From a virus, in IMG/VR virus record IMGVR_UViG_3300031521_003269, positions 1 to 34,319 of that record: a DNA stretch of 34,319 nucleotides. One strand, given 5' to 3'. Positions 1 to 6,778 of the stretch are shown here, one piece after another. Position numbers and translations under genes: made by a program. Under the pieces are notes generated by a model. It was not told the origin of the DNA and did not search any database. It was given only the letters and a program-made list of their open reading frames with translations. Positions within the stretch are counted from its first letter, which is position 1. Each line of letters starts with the position of its first letter.

Positions 1-1395
1 ATGCCTGCACACAAAAAAATAATTGCCATCGTGTTGCTTATCACGGCAATGTCAGGAGTCAGCTCAATGGCATATGCCGCGCATACCGGGGAAAAACTAT
101 ATGTGTCCAGCGGGATTGCCGACGAGGTTGCCATTCCATTGTTCCAGTCACAGCACATAGGTGTTACCGTGACAATCGAGCCTGTTACGCCGTTGTATTC
201 AGAGCTGGCGAATCGGTTCATTGCCAGAGACAGTCATATCGATTTGTATAGGTTGAATTCGAATTTGGGCATCCTTCAGCATCTGCGTGAAAAGGGTTAC
301 TTTTATGATTTGTCCGAGGATGCGGTCATTAAGGGTTTTACTGAGCGGCTTGCCCCCGTTTTCCAGCAACAGCTATGCAGGGATGGTGAGATTCTGGGGG
401 TTCCATCCTTCTTGATACTGGATTATCCATTTTACATCAATCGTGATGTTGCGAAGGCCATCGGACTGGCAGACGAAGAGATACCTACCAACCTTCTTGA
501 TTTGTTCCAATTTGTGAACGACTGGGCTGAGCGTTACGGAGATACGTTTCCTGAGTATGCGCCACTGCGCGCTGACGAAGCCTCATCCTATACACTTATG
601 AACCGAAATCCCTATATCGGTCTGGTGTTGGACATGTATAAAGACACATTGCTTGCGCAGGGACAAGTGCTTATATACGATACACCACTGTTTTATAATC
701 TGCTTTTGGCAATTGAGGACTGGACATTTGCAGATGAGGCCGCATATGAGACATGGCAGCAGAACGTGCCTGATAGAGCTCATTGCCTATTTTACACTTG
801 CCAGACCTTTGATGATGAAGTGTTTTCAGTACTCAGTAAAAACAATGGCTATATTGATATGCCGCTGACGGGTGATAGCCCGATCGTCCAAGGCTATGAA
901 CTGGAGTGTGCTGTTGTAAATCCGTTCACAACATCACCGGAACTTGCTATAGCACTGGCGCGCTGTTATGTGGAGGATTGCCAACCAGCCCTGTTGCGGA
1001 TATTGTGTCCCGATGTCAGTGAGCCGTATCAAGCCCCCGATTATCAACAGGTATTGGCGGAACTTCAGGAATGGCGGGAAGAAGAATCGCAAGCCTTCGC
1101 ATCCGCGCAGGGGAGCGACAAAGTAAGCCACCAAACGACGTTGGATATGATCGACGGGTTGATTCAGGAAGCCTTGGACAATCCATATGAGATATCAGAA
1201 AGCGCGATGGCTGTGTACCGCACGCATATCGCCCCTTACCTTGTTCCCAAAGGTGAAGGGGTGTACGACAGTGAAGAGATTTACGCAGAAACGATGTCTT
1301 TCTCTGATCGTTGGTTAAGTGGAGCTATCAGTGCGGAGAAATATGCAAAGGGATTGGATGATTTTCTGCAAATCGCAGTTGTAGAAGACCGCTAA
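1..1395 (+). CDS. Secreted ABC-type extracellular solute-binding-like protein
   Basis: The 464-residue protein begins with a positively charged start, a hydrophobic segment (about residues 8-24) and an AYA-A cleavage site, so it is probably exported. No lipobox cysteine is visible, which is unusual for a Gram-positive binding protein. The mature part resembles family 1 (sugar-type) ABC substrate-binding proteins: an early strand, a stretch reading HIDLYRLNSN that looks like the substrate-loop region, and a middle part of the form 'GVPSFLILDYPFYINRDV' typical of the hinge. The function would be capture of a sugar or oligosaccharide outside the membrane. The gene starts at the first base of the window, so upstream signals and any permease genes cannot be seen, and no permease follows it. 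It is host-like, not phage. The fold assignment is by pattern only; substrate unknown. Confidence 0.6.
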   Translation: MPAHKKIIAIVLLITAMSGVSSMAYAAHTGEKLYVSSGIADEVAIPLFQSQHIGVTVTIEPVTPLYSELANRFIARDSHIDLYRLNSNLGILQHLREKGYFYDLSEDAVIKGFTERLAPVFQQQLCRDGEILGVPSFLILDYPFYINRDVAKAIGLADEEIPTNLLDLFQFVNDWAERYGDTFPEYAPLRADEASSYTLMNRNPYIGLVLDMYKDTLLAQGQVLIYDTPLFYNLLLAIEDWTFADEAAYETWQQNVPDRAHCLFYTCQTFDDEVFSVLSKNNGYIDMPLTGDSPIVQGYELECAVVNPFTTSPELAIALARCYVEDCQPALLRILCPDVSEPYQAPDYQQVLAELQEWREEESQAFASAQGSDKVSHQTTLDMIDGLIQEALDNPYEISESAMAVYRTHIAPYLVPKGEGVYDSEEIYAETMSFSDRWLSGAISAEKYAKGLDDFLQIAVVEDR

Positions 1396-1433
1396 CGCAA
1401 AGGTAAGGATGAAAACAGTTTCCTTACAAATGC

Positions 1434-1637
1434 CGTGAGGAGTCAGTCGAAGAAGCGCTGATCGATATGTATTTAGCTGGGGTATCGGTTCGCCGGGTGG
1501 AGGATGTAACCGATGCACTCTGGGGTGCGAAGGTATCCCCCGGAAAGGTCAGCGAACTGGACAAAAAGGTCTATGTCCTGTTTCCCGCACCAAACAAGAG
1601 AGCGGCCAGCGATGGCCGTTTTCTTGTTATTCTTTGA
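1434..1637 (+). pseudogene. IS256/Mutator-family transposase remnant
   Basis: Translating from 1434 gives a short open frame with the pattern EEALIDMYLAGVSVRRVEDV, followed by WGAKVSPGKVSELDKKVY. This is the conserved central segment of IS256-type (Mutator, PF00872) transposases. Only about 50 recognisable residues remain of a protein of roughly 400. There is no start, no DDE catalytic region and no visible terminal inverted repeat. The frame stops at 1635-1637 inside a terminator-like hairpin. I infer a relic left by an old insertion, meaning that this flank has been rearranged. Confidence 0.75.
1593..1628. terminator. Bidirectional intrinsic terminator-like hairpin
   Basis: An almost perfectly paired stem: AACAAGA at 1593-1599 pairs with TCTTGTT at 1622-1628, GAG with TTT through wobble pairs, and CGGCCA (1603-1608) with TGGCCG (1613-1618) around a GCGA loop. 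T-rich sequence follows on the plus strand. It lies in the 3' part of the transposase relic and could end transcription from the solute-binding gene. Confidence 0.55.
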
Positions 1638-1985
1638 TTTATAAGGGTTTTCGAGCTTTCGCTTTGTTTGTTTTCATAACAATATTTTCACTTCGATGTT
1701 ACCGTTTTAGATAAAATGTACCACGAAATGTGACACGGTTTTTGTTAAAGTGGGCAGGTTTTCATAAAGTATATTCTCCGGGAATGTGACATGGGAAATC
1801 AGCGTATACTTTGTATGGATATCGCAATGATTTGTAATAACTAGCGATGCGGGGGAAGTGATGTTTCAACACCTCCTCATCTCTACCAGTTGAACACGTT
1901 GAAAAGTAAGAGTTTCATCGTGTTTCTATATTGATAGGTATACGCTAAAGTATATGTTGAACCTTTAGTTCCACAGATATTTTAA

Positions 1986-2030
1986 CTACGAATCAAAAGG
2001 TCGTGGGTTCGAATCCCGCCGGGCTCACCA
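1986..2030 (+). other. 3'-half tRNA-Arg(ACG) relic (integration scar)
   Basis: CTACGAA at 1986-1992 is the anticodon loop of tRNA-Arg with anticodon ACG at 1988-1990. It is followed by a five-base variable loop, a T arm GTGGG-TTCGAAT-CCCGC, the acceptor strand CGGGCTC and ACCA ending at 2030. The upstream bases give only a poor anticodon stem, and there is no D arm and no matching GAGCCCG 5' acceptor strand. It is therefore a fragment and not a working tRNA. Such 3' halves are classic products of tyrosine-recombinase insertion into tRNA genes. The polarity does not fit the present prophage lying to its right (see findings). Confidence 0.8.
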
Positions 2031-2331
2031 ATCAAAATCGCTTGGAATTATGGTATTCAGGTGGTTTTACATTTCCTGAATCAATGTTTATTTTAAATAT
2101 TCGTGCTTATTTTATCCGCTCAGGTAGTCAAATTCGATATTCATGTTTAAGCATACCCTGTTACCCGAGTGTTGAACTTGCAATTGTAATTTACAATCAA
2201 TTCACAAACATGAGATTTTTATAGAAATTCCCTTGGAATGTATTTACATTTGTTGATTGATGATGTATTGTTTCATTGGGAATATTTGAATACTGAGTAT
2301 GGCATCTGATTGAATATTAGGAGGGATAATC

Positions 2332-2985
2332 ATGAAAAAAGCTGCTCGGAATATAATCACGATACTTTTTATTATACTGTTAATCTCTTCTACTTTCCCA
2401 GCTTATGCGACTTCGAAAGCGGCAACAAAATCAGCGCTTCAGACAATTTGTAATGTTCTTACCAATAACAAACTACCTTTAACCTGTGAAACCCTATCCC
2501 ATGCGTTTAATAGCAAAAGTGATTTGGTTTATGGGTATCATGAGATAAAAGGCATTTGCAAACTTGGAGAGAAAGCACTGCCGGACTCTATTGTCAATGC
2601 AATAAAGTCCAATAGCAGTTTAGCTAGTCATCTGATTGCCATCAAGGCATTGGCTAAAAAAAATGGAACCATTGTTACCTTTTGGAATGATGTTGTTCTG
2701 AATAATACTCTTGATTTGAAACTCACGATCAATAAATGCAGGATTGATGTAACCATGCAATACATCCCAGCCACTAAACGTTATGCGACATATCTTCGCA
2801 TTTCGGATATTTATGATTTTGATTACAAGAGCTTAAAGACGAGCTGTTCGGTATTCAGCAGCAATCGGTCTGCATTAGATTGCTTAATTACAATCGCTAA
2901 TAACGATGCGTATGCTGGTGATGTACTGGGCATTATGAATAAATACAGTATCGTATTAAGCATTGATTACTATATTTTTAGCTGA
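2332..2985 (+). CDS. Small secreted protein of unknown function
   Basis: A 217-residue protein with a strong ribosome binding site (AGGAGGG ending nine bases before the ATG) and a clear signal peptide: KK start, hydrophobic residues 9-22 and an AYA-T cleavage site. I do not recognise a family. The mature part has a WNDVVLNNTLDLKLTI segment and a YDFDYKS segment, and it ends in alternating hydrophobic residues (SIVLSIDYYIF), which suggests a small beta-rich exported domain. It is AT-rich compared with the phage genes and sits between the tRNA relic and the prophage, with no partner gene close by. It might be cargo of an older element, or a host surface or toxin-like protein; nothing decides between these. 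Confidence 0.65.
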   Translation: MKKAARNIITILFIILLISSTFPAYATSKAATKSALQTICNVLTNNKLPLTCETLSHAFNSKSDLVYGYHEIKGICKLGEKALPDSIVNAIKSNSSLASHLIAIKALAKKNGTIVTFWNDVVLNNTLDLKLTINKCRIDVTMQYIPATKRYATYLRISDIYDFDYKSLKTSCSVFSSNRSALDCLITIANNDAYAGDVLGIMNKYSIVLSIDYYIFS

Positions 2986-3341
2986 TTTTCGTTTTACGTG
3001 TTAAAATTTGCTTTAGCAATTTACGAAAGGTATTTTATTGCATGTAGTGTAATATTGATTATTGGGAAAGCCTATCAGCATCTACATTTATTAGACGGTA
3101 GTATCAAGAATTATGCGCAAAAAGGTTTGCAGACTCCGGGAGATGAAGTCAACCGTCAACGGAGGCATCTTCGCAGCCAGCCTTCTGATGCTTTATGACA
3201 GTTGAACTGAAATATACTGACAATAAAGCCATCAGCACTCGTTGTTTTCTTGTTTTTCTTTGATTCAAAGAGAATCCTTGTTTCACTTTGTACATGTTCA
3301 ATTTTTATGTTTGTGTCTTATAACTATACTAATATTTTACA
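2986..3341. other. AT-rich intergenic region with diverged repeat
   Basis: There is no convincing gene in these 356 bases. Short frames lack ribosome binding sites. Positions 3244-3265 match 1618-1639 in 21 of 22 bases, with weaker similarity continuing to about 3300. This may be a second relic of the same element end or a copied terminator tail. The left boundary of the prophage probably lies here or slightly further left, but I see no attachment core that can be checked against the right end, which is outside the window. Confidence 0.4.
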
Positions 3342-4277
3342 TTAAGGCTTCAGCGAAAATCTAACTTGAGACAAATCACGATAGTCTGCAATATAGTCTG
3401 CCACATTCTTTCCTTTTAAACGATTATCAGCAAAAACTAGGCTAGACTTGATGATCTTTTTGTTGCCAAATAGATTTGTCAGATAATCTTTTGCTCTTAC
3501 AATTGTCCTTCCTTTTCGGGAAAAACTATCAACCACTAATATATTACTATACATGTTACCAGATAGTATATCTAATAGATACATGTTGTTAATGGGAGCA
3601 TCAACAGAATTGAAGATTCCACCTTGTCGCAAACGTCTATCTGCAAAGAGCGACAATATCGGCATGTTATGTCCATATTCTCTAGATATGAGATCTCCAG
3701 TCATGAGTCCCCCACGATTTACTCCAATGATACAGTCAAGATTAAATCCACCTAATGCCAGTGGCTGTTTAAGAAAATCAATCAATCTGCCAGTTTGATA
3801 ACAATAATCATTCCAGTCAATAATTTGTTTATCAGTTTCTACGGGGGTTTGCCTGATATAGCTAACTAGATTTGCACAAACTGATCCTGCTACAACCTCA
3901 AAATTGTTCATCATGACATAATTACACGATGCGATTCCGTCCAGATCAGAGGGTAAATGCAGGTCATCCGGCTTAACAATAAAAACCCTATCCAATCCGA
4001 ATTGACCAATACAAAGACCCAATTCAAAAATTATATTATCTCTTGGTATAAAGAACTTTTTGCCCCGCGACATAATCAAATCATCTTTTGTAAGTAATAT
4101 AATAGCATAGTCAAAGCTGTTTTCCATACTACTAAAATTACTAATGAAAGATTTAGAAAACCTAAAAAACCCATTCGTCCATAATTGAACGGCATATTCT
4201 TTTGGATATAAATTCTTTTGAATATACTGAGCTAACGTTAAACCTTCGGATGAAGAGAATATTATCAATCTATGCAC
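3342..4277 (-). CDS. TIR-like domain / phosphoribosyltransferase fusion (putative defence effector)
   Basis: A 311-residue soluble protein. Residues 1-115 match the predicted nucleotide-binding TIR-like family (PF10137, the domain of CBASS Cap12 TIR effectors): IIFSSSEG at the start, AIILLTKDD at 58-66, DNIIFELG at 80-87 holding the expected catalytic glutamate E85, then GLDRVFIV and LPSDLDGI. Residues about 155-300 are a type I phosphoribosyltransferase: CIIGVNRGG at 182-190 and a PRPP-loop ILVVDSFSRKGRTI at 246-259. The canonical acidic pair of the loop is D-S instead of D-D. Known TIR domains of this group cleave NAD+ or bind nucleotide signals; the PRTase could salvage or consume PRPP or bases. 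The joint function is inferred, not known. The start is GTG with AGGAG eight bases upstream. The gene is clearly more AT-rich than the phage late genes, has its own promoter, and lies past the late terminator, a typical cargo (moron) position. Confidence 0.8.
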   Translation of the reverse strand: MHRLIIFSSSEGLTLAQYIQKNLYPKEYAVQLWTNGFFRFSKSFISNFSSMENSFDYAIILLTKDDLIMSRGKKFFIPRDNIIFELGLCIGQFGLDRVFIVKPDDLHLPSDLDGIASCNYVMMNNFEVVAGSVCANLVSYIRQTPVETDKQIIDWNDYCYQTGRLIDFLKQPLALGGFNLDCIIGVNRGGLMTGDLISREYGHNMPILSLFADRRLRQGGIFNSVDAPINNMYLLDILSGNMYSNILVVDSFSRKGRTIVRAKDYLTNLFGNKKIIKSSLVFADNRLKGKNVADYIADYRDLSQVRFSLKP

Positions 4278-4388
4278 CTTTTTTTGCTCCTAACTAAAAC
4301 ATTTTCTAGTTTTGCAATCTATAGTCTAACGTCAAAATGAGTGCAATTGAGCTTTGTGTTATAGATATTAGCATCAGAATATATTCAT

Positions 4389-4416
4389 ATTTTAAACCTC
4401 TGTAATGATTTGTCAA
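4389..4416 (-). promoter_or_regulatory. Sigma-70 promoter for the TIR-PRTase gene
   Basis: On the minus strand a consensus -35 TTGACA (4411-4416) is separated by 16 bases from a -10 TAAAAT (4389-4394). The start point would be near 4382, giving a leader of about 105 bases before the GTG. The promoter lies downstream of the late-operon terminator, so the gene can be expressed in the lysogen independently of phage late transcription. Confidence 0.65.
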
Positions 4417-4442
4417 TGCCTCTTATCCAAGATCATTACTAT

Positions 4443-4492
4443 ACAAAAAAATAATGAAACAGTTGCCCCGACGTTTGAACATCAGGGCAACT
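4443..4492 (-). terminator. Intrinsic terminator of the phage late operon
   Basis: AGTTGCCC (4461-4468) pairs with GGGCAACT (4485-4492) around a partly paired loop. On the minus strand the hairpin is followed by GTTTCATTATTTTTTT. It lies 50-100 bases after the stop of the last holin gene and separates the lysis genes from the TIR-PRTase unit. Confidence 0.75.
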
Positions 4493-4541
4493 TTCAATAT
4501 CATAACTGATTACTTTCTCACCCATGTGTTACAATTCTCGT

Positions 4542-4976
4542 TTATTTCTTCATCACATCTTTTATTCCAGCCATAATCTGCTGCAAGTCCAGCTCCAGCC
4601 ACTTAGCCTTCAGCGCCTGCAGTACCTCGTCGCTCTTGATCCAGCCTCTGCTTTCCATAATCGTCAAGGCCAGCTGCAGCTTCTCCTCGCCGTCAAACCG
4701 TCCCACCACCGCCTCGGCGTATTCCACGGCTACCTTTGCAGCCTCCAGCAGGTTGTTCTGTTTGAGCCAGGGCACCGCTACATCTTTCAGCCAAGGCACC
4801 ACATAACTTTTCGCGACCCACGTGGCCAGCGCGCCCAGTGCGGACAGGATGCCGCACAGTACCCAGATCACCACCTGCGTGCCAGCCTCGGCTTTATCAA
4901 TGGCCGTTTCAGCCAAAGCAGTAGCGCAGATCAGCACCATCACCAAACAAAGCGCCCCGGCAATAACCTTCTTCAT
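4542..4976 (-). CDS. LLH-family phage holin-like protein
   Basis: A 144-residue protein with an N-terminal hydrophobic signal or membrane segment (residues 3-22), a second membrane segment (about 33-58), then a soluble part. The segment AAKVAVEYAEAVVGRFDGEE followed by KLQLALTIMESRG resembles the conserved end of LLH-family holins (PF09682). Its role would be to open or signal across the cytoplasmic membrane during lysis, working with the endolysin and the second holin gene just upstream (two bases apart, so co-translated). It is the last gene of the late operon. The family call is by pattern; an accessory lysis protein is the alternative. Confidence 0.7.
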   Translation of the reverse strand: MKKVIAGALCLVMVLICATALAETAIDKAEAGTQVVIWVLCGILSALGALATWVAKSYVVPWLKDVAVPWLKQNNLLEAAKVAVEYAEAVVGRFDGEEKLQLALTIMESRGWIKSDEVLQALKAKWLELDLQQIMAGIKDVMKK

Positions 4977-4978
4977 AA

Positions 4979-5449
4979 TTACCCTTCTTTCTTTTCGTTG
5001 TTCTGGTCATCCTCTTCGGTGGAACCCGTTTTGCTGCTCTTGTCCCGCAGCCGTTTCAGCATATCCAGCAGTCCCGGCGGGAACGGAACCCCCATGGCGC
5101 TGGCATTCTCGATAATCGACATGCCTTCATTCGCCACATAAAACCCGATGGCAGCGATCCGGCACACCCCATCCGTGCCCACCAGCCGATCCAGCATGGT
5201 GGCCACCATGACGATCACCAGCATCATCATTTTCTTGGTTAGCCCTGCAAAAGCCACCGAGGATCTGAACGTGCCCGTTTCCGTCTTGGTGCTTTTCCCC
5301 ATCAGCGCCACCAGAATGCCTGTCAGGTAGTCAAGCGCCATGGCCAGAAACATTATGCCCAGCGCTGCATCCCACCCACCCAGAAGGTACGCCAGCCATA
5401 CCCCCAGCGTACCGACCGCAGCGCAAACCCATCTCCATACAGAATCCAT
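4979..5449 (-). CDS. Phage holin, toxin secretion/lysis family (PF05105-like)
   Basis: A 156-residue protein with three or four hydrophobic segments (about 8-23, 28-46, 70-88 and 95-110) and a charged hydrophilic tail rich in K, E and D. The segments ALDYLTGILVAL and TFRSSVAFAGLTKKMMML match the 'holin family 4' pattern, in which DxxTG follows the second membrane segment. It would form the membrane lesion that releases or activates the endolysin encoded just upstream. It is separated by two bases from the second holin-like gene; the pair may act as holin and modulator. Confidence 0.85.
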   Translation of the reverse strand: MDSVWRWVCAAVGTLGVWLAYLLGGWDAALGIMFLAMALDYLTGILVALMGKSTKTETGTFRSSVAFAGLTKKMMMLVIVMVATMLDRLVGTDGVCRIAAIGFYVANEGMSIIENASAMGVPFPPGLLDMLKRLRDKSSKTGSTEEDDQNNEKKEG

Positions 5450-5486
5450 CTATGTCACCCATCCTTTTCAAATCTTTCGTTTGGTG

Positions 5487-6296
5487 TTACTCGCCAGCGT
5501 TTGCGGATGCCGCAACCTCCCGCGCCTCCGCCAGTGCAGCCCACGTCTTCTGACCGACAATACCGTCCACGGACAGACCCTTTGCCTGTTGGAACGCCTT
5601 CACCGCTGTATCGGTCGCCGCGCCGAAGTCACCATCTGAGCCGTAGGTACCCAGATCATAGCCAAGATCGAGGAGCCACGTTTGCAGCCTGCGCACCGCG
5701 CCACCCTTGCAGCCACGCTTCACAGTGTAAAACGCCGTCACGTCCACGGCAGCCGATGTAACATCAGCATCGGTTTCGCTATCAGTGCTTTCAGTAAGCG
5801 CTTCCTGTTGTTCGCTGGAAAGGCAATAGTCTACCCACGGAAACAGCCCAATGCTGTTCCAACCGCCATTGGGTACGCTTTTCTTGCCATTGAATTTGGT
5901 GGATTCGCATACACCGCCGTTTTTCTCCGAGGAGTTGATTGTGCTGGATCCACCGAGGTATACGCCCATATGGGTAGCATCCTTCATGCCATCCCCACGG
6001 TATTTTGCAGGCGTACTGTCGCTTTGCTCCTCCACGATGAACACCCCGGCTCCACCGGGCACGCAGCCAAACTGCTTTACGCATTCCTCCGGAGAGCCGC
6101 GCCACACGCATTTACGCCAGTGGGCATTTCTGCCGGACAGGTTGCACTCCTTTTCTGGTACCCCGCATTCGATCAGCAGCGCCTCCACCAGCGCCTGACA
6201 ATCCATCTGAGCGTAGGAGATAGGTGCGGTTTTCACAGATTCGAGCTTTCGTTTCCCAGCAGCAACCAGCGCCGCGTTGGTAATCATAGTAGCCAT
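5487..6296 (-). CDS. Endolysin: NlpC/P60-type cysteine peptidase with PG-binding domain
   Basis: The 269-residue protein has an N-terminal NlpC/P60-like peptidase with the probable nucleophile Cys33 in YAQMDCQALVEAL and His109 in DATHMGVYLG. After a Ser/Thr/Asp linker (about 165-190) comes a PG_binding_1 domain (about 195-260: GCKGGAVRRLQTWLLDLGY ... DFGAATDTAVKAFQ ... VDGIVGQKTWAAL). It should cut peptide links of the cell wall at lysis. I chose the ATG at 6296 because AAAGGGG lies seven bases upstream; the upstream TTG at 6320 sits inside a terminator stem. There is no signal peptide, so release depends on the holins. Confidence 0.9.
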   Translation of the reverse strand: MATMITNAALVAAGKRKLESVKTAPISYAQMDCQALVEALLIECGVPEKECNLSGRNAHWRKCVWRGSPEECVKQFGCVPGGAGVFIVEEQSDSTPAKYRGDGMKDATHMGVYLGGSSTINSSEKNGGVCESTKFNGKKSVPNGGWNSIGLFPWVDYCLSSEQQEALTESTDSETDADVTSAAVDVTAFYTVKRGCKGGAVRRLQTWLLDLGYDLGTYGSDGDFGAATDTAVKAFQQAKGLSVDGIVGQKTWAALAEAREVAASANAGE

Positions 6297-6318
6297 AGGT
6301 TTTCCCCTTTCTGTACTC

Positions 6319-6348
6319 AAAAAGGCGAGCCATCCTGCCCGCCTTTTT
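6319..6348. terminator. Strong intrinsic terminator between tail and lysis genes
   Basis: AAAAAGGCGAGC (6319-6330) pairs with GCCCGCCTTTTT (6337-6348) around a six-base loop, giving a 12-bp stem with an A-tract and T-tract on opposite sides, so it works in both directions. It lies just before the endolysin start, so lysis genes would be reduced unless transcription reads through or is antiterminated. Confidence 0.8.
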
Positions 6349-6356
6349 GGTATTCC

Positions 6357-6494
6357 TTACATCGGTAACTGTTCACATAGCGCCTGATACTGTTCCTCAG
6401 TGATCCGCCCGAGGACATATAGCGTATCGACCTTTTCCCGTAGTCCCTCTGTCCGGCCACGGGAGATCAACAGTTGCAAGGTATTATAGAGCAT
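6357..6494 (-). CDS. XkdX-like small phage protein
   Basis: A 45-residue protein that reads MLYNTLQLLISRGR, then LREKVDTLYVLGRITEEQYQAL, the pattern of the XkdX family (PF09693) found after tail fibre genes in Bacillus and Clostridium phages. Its role is unknown. GGAGGTGATATCA precedes the ATG, and the gene overlaps the 3' end of its upstream neighbour by 11 bases. The terminator hairpin follows directly. Confidence 0.75.
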   Translation of the reverse strand: MLYNTLQLLISRGRTEGLREKVDTLYVLGRITEEQYQALCEQLPM

Positions 6495-6759
6495 TGATAT
6501 CACCTCCCAACTCAAGCGTAGCGATCTGAATATCCTGATCTACTAGCTTTTCGGCCATGTCGCACATTTGTGCGATCAGTGTCTCCGTCTCGGAAAGCAC
6601 AGGCTGCCCGTCCCGGTAGAATCGATTTCCATCGTAAGTGTCACCGATACCAGCCGGGACTTCACCTATTGGCACTGCTTCCGGGAAATCACTTGCATTG
6701 CCTGGCAGCAGTTCAATGACATTTGTTACAATGCCATCTTGCACGATTGCATATGTCAT
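6484..6759 (-). CDS. Small tail-tip/fibre-associated protein
   Basis: A 91-residue protein starting MTYAIVQDGIVTNVIELLPG, the short beta-hairpin start common to small proteins encoded next to phage fibres. The second half (SETETLIAQMCDMAEKLVDQDIQIATLE) is helical and may be a coiled coil. It lies between the fibre gene and XkdX and is co-translated with XkdX. I infer a fibre assembly or tail-tip accessory role; no catalytic features are seen. Confidence 0.7.
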   Translation of the reverse strand: MTYAIVQDGIVTNVIELLPGNASDFPEAVPIGEVPAGIGDTYDGNRFYRDGQPVLSETETLIAQMCDMAEKLVDQDIQIATLELGGDINAL

Positions 6760-6778
6760 AATGCCCTCTCCTTAATGC

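Noticed and set aside
1986-2030. Functional tRNA-Arg gene
   Set aside because: No D arm or 5' acceptor strand can be found upstream, and the anticodon stem is mismatched.
3342-4277. Complete CBASS operon
   Set aside because: The TIR-like domain resembles Cap12, but no CD-NTase, Cap2/Cap3 or second-messenger sensor gene lies nearby.
5682-6368. Plus-strand 228-codon frame opposite the endolysin
   Set aside because: It is antisense to a well-supported endolysin, lacks a ribosome binding site and has no sensible domain pattern.
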